Positions 61,387 to 64,000 of a stretch of 64,000 nt of DNA are shown one piece after another; position 1 is the first letter of the stretch; each line of letters starts with the position of its first letter. The notes beneath the pieces were generated by a model that searched no databases, was not told the origin of the DNA, and saw only the letters and a list, made by a program, of their open reading frames with translations. This stretch comes from JAWOLE01 sp963815655 (GTDB lineage Bacteria; Acidobacteriota; Thermoanaerobaculia; UBA5066; Gp7-AA6). Location of the stretch: assembly GCA_963815655.1 (NCBI GenBank), contig CAWFHK010000001.1, forward strand, positions 744,001 through 808,000, given 5' to 3'. A program made the translations under genes and the position numbers.

Positions 61387-62981
61387 AGCGGCGGACCGGA
61401 GCGGGGACGCGAGCCCTGAGCCCGCGCGAGCGGGAGCGCTCGGAGTTTCTCTCTCTCGCCTCGGCGAGGCGCGTCGTGCCGGTCGCCCGGGTCTTTCCCT
61501 CCGACTCTCTGACGCCGGTCGCGCTCTTTCGCCGGATGCGCCGGTCGGGCCAGGAGTGTTTCCTCCTCGAGAGCGTCGAGGGGGGCGAGGCGATCGCCCG
61601 CTACACGTTCCTGGGGTGCGGGCCGGCGGCGCGCCTGACGATCCGCGGCGGCGACGTGGAAGAAGAGCGCGGCGGATCGCGCCGGGCGGTTCGCGGCAAC
61701 CCTCTCGAGGCGCTCTCCCGGCTCGCCGTCCGCCCGGGGTTCGAACCGAGTCCGGACCTGCCGCCTCTCTCAGCCGGAGCCGTGGGCTATCTCTCCTACG
61801 ACGCGATGCGCCTCTTCGAGGAGATCCCCGACAGGCACTCCCGCGAGGGCGCGATTCCCGACGGCCTCTTCCTCCTCTTCGACGCGGCCGTCGCCTTCGA
61901 TCATCCGCGCCAGCGCCTTCTGCTCCTGACCAACATCGGCGCCGTCCGGGCCGCCGCGAGGGAGAAGGAAGTGGACGCGGCGATCCGGCGCCTCGACGCG
62001 CTCGAACGGCTCGTGCGGAAAGATCCGGCGGAGCCGGTTGCGAAGAGGAAGCAAGCGGCCCGGCGCCCGGCCGGCGGCGCGGCCGATCCCGGCTTCGCGC
62101 CGCTCCTCCGCCGGGAGGAATTCCTGGAGGCGGTGTGCCGCGCCAAGGAGGCCATCCTGGCCGGCGACATCTACCAGGTCGTGCTTTCGCAGCGCTGGTC
62201 GGGGCGGCTCGACGTGGACCCGTTCGACGTGTACCGGGCGCTGCGCATGCTCAATCCCTCGCCGTACCTCTTCTACCTCGAGACGCGCGAGGCGGCGATC
62301 TTCGGCGCGTCGCCGGAGATGCTCGTGCGCTGCCGCGGCCGCGACGCGGAGACGCGCCCGATCGCCGGAACCGCGGGGAGGGGCGCGACGGCCGCGGAGG
62401 ACCGCGCGCTCGCCGCGCAGATGCTCGCCGATCCGAAGGAGCGGGCCGAGCACGTCATGCTCGTGGATCTCGCCCGCAACGACCTCGGGCGCGTCTGCGA
62501 GATCGGCTCGGTTTCGGTCCCGCGCTACGCGGCGGTTGAGAAGTACTCGCACGTCCAGCACCTCGTCTCCGAGGTGCGTGGCACTCTCGCCAGAAGAAAG
62601 AACGCCTGTGACGCCCTGGCGGCCTGCTTTCCGGCCGGGACCCTGACGGGCGCTCCCAAGATCCGGGCGATGGAGATCATCGACGAGCTCGAAAAGGCGC
62701 GCCGCGGAGTTTACGGAGGGGCGGTCGGGTATCTCGACGCCGCTGGCAACCTCGACATGGCCATCGCGATCCGCATGGCCGTCGTCGAGCGGGGCCTCTG
62801 CCGGATCCAGGCGGGCGCCGGGATCGTCTCCGATTCGATCCCCGAACGCGAGTATCGGGAAGCGGAGGCGAAGGCCGCCGTCCTCTTCCGCGCGGTAGAA
62901 ACCGCCCGCGACTGGGTGGATTCACAACTCACGACTCACAATTCACAATTCACAACTGACCATTCACAACTTCCTAGATGA
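61383..62981 (+). CDS. trpE: Anthranilate synthase component I
   Basis: The 532-residue chorismate-using enzyme makes anthranilate with ammonia from TrpG. Family motifs are FLLESVEGGEAIARYTFLG, GAVGYLSYDAMRLFEE, GDIYQVVLSQRW, FGASPEMLVR, RPIAGTAGRG, HVMLVDLARNDLGRVC, AACFPAGTLTGAPKIRAMEIIDELE and GAVGYLDAAGNLDMAIAIRM. The tryptophan-feedback LLES element is present near the N-terminus. The fold should end at about VETARDW; the final 20 residues (SQLTTHNSQFTTDHSQLPR) are encoded by heptad array J. GTG start, overlapping aroDE. Confidence 0.95.
   Translation: MKRRTGAGTRALSPRERERSEFLSLASARRVVPVARVFPSDSLTPVALFRRMRRSGQECFLLESVEGGEAIARYTFLGCGPAARLTIRGGDVEEERGGSRRAVRGNPLEALSRLAVRPGFEPSPDLPPLSAGAVGYLSYDAMRLFEEIPDRHSREGAIPDGLFLLFDAAVAFDHPRQRLLLLTNIGAVRAAAREKEVDAAIRRLDALERLVRKDPAEPVAKRKQAARRPAGGAADPGFAPLLRREEFLEAVCRAKEAILAGDIYQVVLSQRWSGRLDVDPFDVYRALRMLNPSPYLFYLETREAAIFGASPEMLVRCRGRDAETRPIAGTAGRGATAAEDRALAAQMLADPKERAEHVMLVDLARNDLGRVCEIGSVSVPRYAAVEKYSHVQHLVSEVRGTLARRKNACDALAACFPAGTLTGAPKIRAMEIIDELEKARRGVYGGAVGYLDAAGNLDMAIAIRMAVVERGLCRIQAGAGIVSDSIPEREYREAEAKAAVLFRAVETARDWVDSQLTTHNSQFTTDHSQLPR
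62921..62969. repeat. Heptad array J (TTCACAA family, seven units)
   Basis: Seven contiguous 7-base units (TTCACAA, CTCACGA, CTCACAA, TTCACAA, TTCACAA, CTGACCA, TTCACAA) make exactly 49 bases. They lie inside the last codons of trpE, and the array ends eight bases before the trpG ATG. As 49 is not a multiple of three, the array changes frame relative to any shorter ancestor. Confidence 0.9.
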
Positions 62982-63556
62982 TCTTCCTCGTCGACAACTA
63001 CGACTCCTTCACCTACAACCTCGTGCAGGCGGTGGGGAAGCTCGATCCGGACGTCGTCGTCGCGCGCAACGACCGGTTCGACCCGAAGAAGGTCGTCGCT
63101 CGGCGCCCCGACGCGATCCTGATCTCGCCCGGCCCGGGCAGACCGGAGAACGCCGGGCGGACGATGGAGATGATCGCCGCCGCCGAGGCGAAGGCCATCC
63201 CGCTGCTCGGCGTCTGCCTCGGCCACCAGGCCATCGCCGCCTACCACGGCGGGGTCGTCGAGCGGGCCCCGGCGCCGCGACACGGGAAGGCTTCCCGCGT
63301 CACGCACCACGGGGCCGGTCTCTTCGCGGGCCTGCCCAATCCGTTCGAGGCGGCGCGCTACCATTCCCTGGCGGTGAGGGAGGAGGGACTGCCGGCGGAG
63401 CTGATCGTGACGGCGAAGAGCGATGATGGAGTCGTGATGGCCCTCTCCCACCGTTCGCTCCCGGTCTTCGGCGTCCAGTTCCACCCCGAGTCGGTGCTGA
63501 CACCGGATGGAGAAAGACTGCTGGCGAACTTCCTGGGGCGAAGGGCGCCGCGATGA
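62978..63556 (+). CDS. trpG: Anthranilate synthase component II (glutamine amidotransferase)
   Basis: The 192-residue class I amidotransferase supplies ammonia to TrpE. It begins IFLVDNYDSFTYNLVQAVG and carries ISPGPGRPENAG, the nucleophile cysteine in LLGVCLGHQAIAAYHGG, and the His-Glu pair in VFGVQFHPESVLTPDG. Length is typical and there is no fusion to TrpD. The ATG overlaps the trpE stop (ATGA) and the stop overlaps trpD the same way. It could also serve aminodeoxychorismate synthase, as in Bacillus. Confidence 0.95.
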   Translation: MIFLVDNYDSFTYNLVQAVGKLDPDVVVARNDRFDPKKVVARRPDAILISPGPGRPENAGRTMEMIAAAEAKAIPLLGVCLGHQAIAAYHGGVVERAPAPRHGKASRVTHHGAGLFAGLPNPFEAARYHSLAVREEGLPAELIVTAKSDDGVVMALSHRSLPVFGVQFHPESVLTPDGERLLANFLGRRAPR

Positions 63557-64000
63557 CTCCCACGGTGGCCGAGGCCCTGAAGGTCGTGGCGGCGAGGAGG
63601 TCTCTGCCGCGCGACCTGGCCGAGCGGACCTTCCTCGACCTGATGGACGGAAAGGCGACCGAGGCGCAGAAGGGGGCGCTTCTGCTCGGGATCGCCACGA
63701 GGGGAGAGACGGCGGAGGAGATCGCCGGAGCCGTCGCGGCCCTCCGGATGCGGATGCGCCGCGTCGAGACTGTCCGCTCGCCGCTGCTCGACACGTGCGG
63801 TCCGGGGGGCATCGGCCGGGATCTCTTCAATCTCTCGACCGCGGCAGCGATCGTGGCGGCCGGAGCGGGCGCCTCCGTCGCGAAGCACGGCAACCGCTCG
63901 ATCTCCTCCAGGGTGGGCTCGGCGGATGTCCTCTCGGCCTGCGGCGTTGCGATCGACCTCGATCCCGAGACGGCCGGGCGGGTGCTGGACGACGTCGGCC
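63553..64000 (+). CDS. trpD: Anthranilate phosphoribosyltransferase, N-terminal part
   Basis: The first 149 residues are in the window; the gene runs off the end. TrpD joins anthranilate to PRPP. Visible are the helical N-terminal domain (SLPRDLAERTFLDLMDGKAT, KGALLLGIATRGETAEEIAG) and the PRPP-binding stretch DTCGPGGIGRDLFNLSTAAAIV, then AKHGNRSISSRVGSADVLSACG. The usual CGTGGDG reads CGPGGIG, a substitution in the phosphate loop. It is coupled to trpG by ATGA. Confidence 0.94.
   Translation, partial: MTPTVAEALKVVAARRSLPRDLAERTFLDLMDGKATEAQKGALLLGIATRGETAEEIAGAVAALRMRMRRVETVRSPLLDTCGPGGIGRDLFNLSTAAAIVAAGAGASVAKHGNRSISSRVGSADVLSACGVAIDLDPETAGRVLDDVG

Overview
The window is about two-thirds G+C by eye and densely packed. 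It carries the genes of a free-living Gram-negative bacterium: a TonB C-terminal tail, lgt/lspA, ComEC, a bactofilin, Hfq, lipoproteins and many signal peptides. Three features suggest Acidobacteriota (for example the Thermoanaerobaculia/Vicinamibacteria side) or a neighbouring deep lineage: a sortilin-type BNR-repeat secreted protein, a FecR/Trp-rich secreted protein, and an AroD-AroE fusion beside trpEGD. No rRNA or marker long enough to settle this is present, so the assignment is inference. I see no prophage, IS transposase or CRISPR array.

Layout. 1-5.5 kb: end of a TonB-domain protein, an FHA-GAF-adenylate cyclase convergent with a Ser/Thr kinase, rdgB, and a PQQ-type sugar dehydrogenase. 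5.5-7.6 kb: a 400-base non-coding stretch with a good promoter, then a secreted seven-repeat FG-GAP protein. 7.7-15.5 kb: a leucine/branched-acid catabolic cluster (B12-binding mutase subunit, methylcrotonyl-CoA carboxylase beta, enoyl-CoA hydratase, biotin carboxylase, biotin carrier, HMG-CoA lyase), interrupted by an M28 peptidase and an opposing zinc-ribbon gene. 15.6-28.7 kb: response regulator, valS-birA-coaX-unknown, a RumA-type methyltransferase, comEC-miaA-hfq, a TPR lipoprotein, pgsA, a glutaredoxin-like gene. 28.7-41.5 kb: tRNA-Gly(CCC), a CHAT protease with three following genes, a metzincin protease, an aminotransferase, a bactofilin, an aldehyde dehydrogenase. 41.6-44.9 kb: the sortilin-like protein. 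44.9-55.3 kb, minus strand: a FecR-domain protein with its own terminator, then a run read as small membrane protein, thiE, MscS-cNMP channel, acpS, ileS, lspA, lgt, rluD. 55.4-64 kb: def, cysS, a PHP phosphatase, a secreted unknown, then aroDE-trpE-trpG-trpD running off the end.

Genes are tightly coupled. Many pairs overlap as ATGA, GTGA or TTGA. BirA would biotinylate the carrier at 14034-14492. The cyclase (248) and the cyclic-nucleotide-binding channel (50723-52162) could be the source and a receiver of the same second messenger. Lgt and LspA would process the lipoproteins seen at 26397 and 33059.

The most unusual signal is a set of eleven intergenic or gene-end arrays built on a strict 7-base period, with different unit sequences at different loci. 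Six come as inverted pairs able to form long hairpins. Several sit just upstream of genes whose -10 box lies only 7-10 bases before the start codon and which lack a Shine-Dalgarno site, as expected of leaderless transcripts. Several arrays run into coding ends, so that unrelated proteins end in near-identical tails such as SKVQGPK. These arrays are the best candidate here for an undescribed system.
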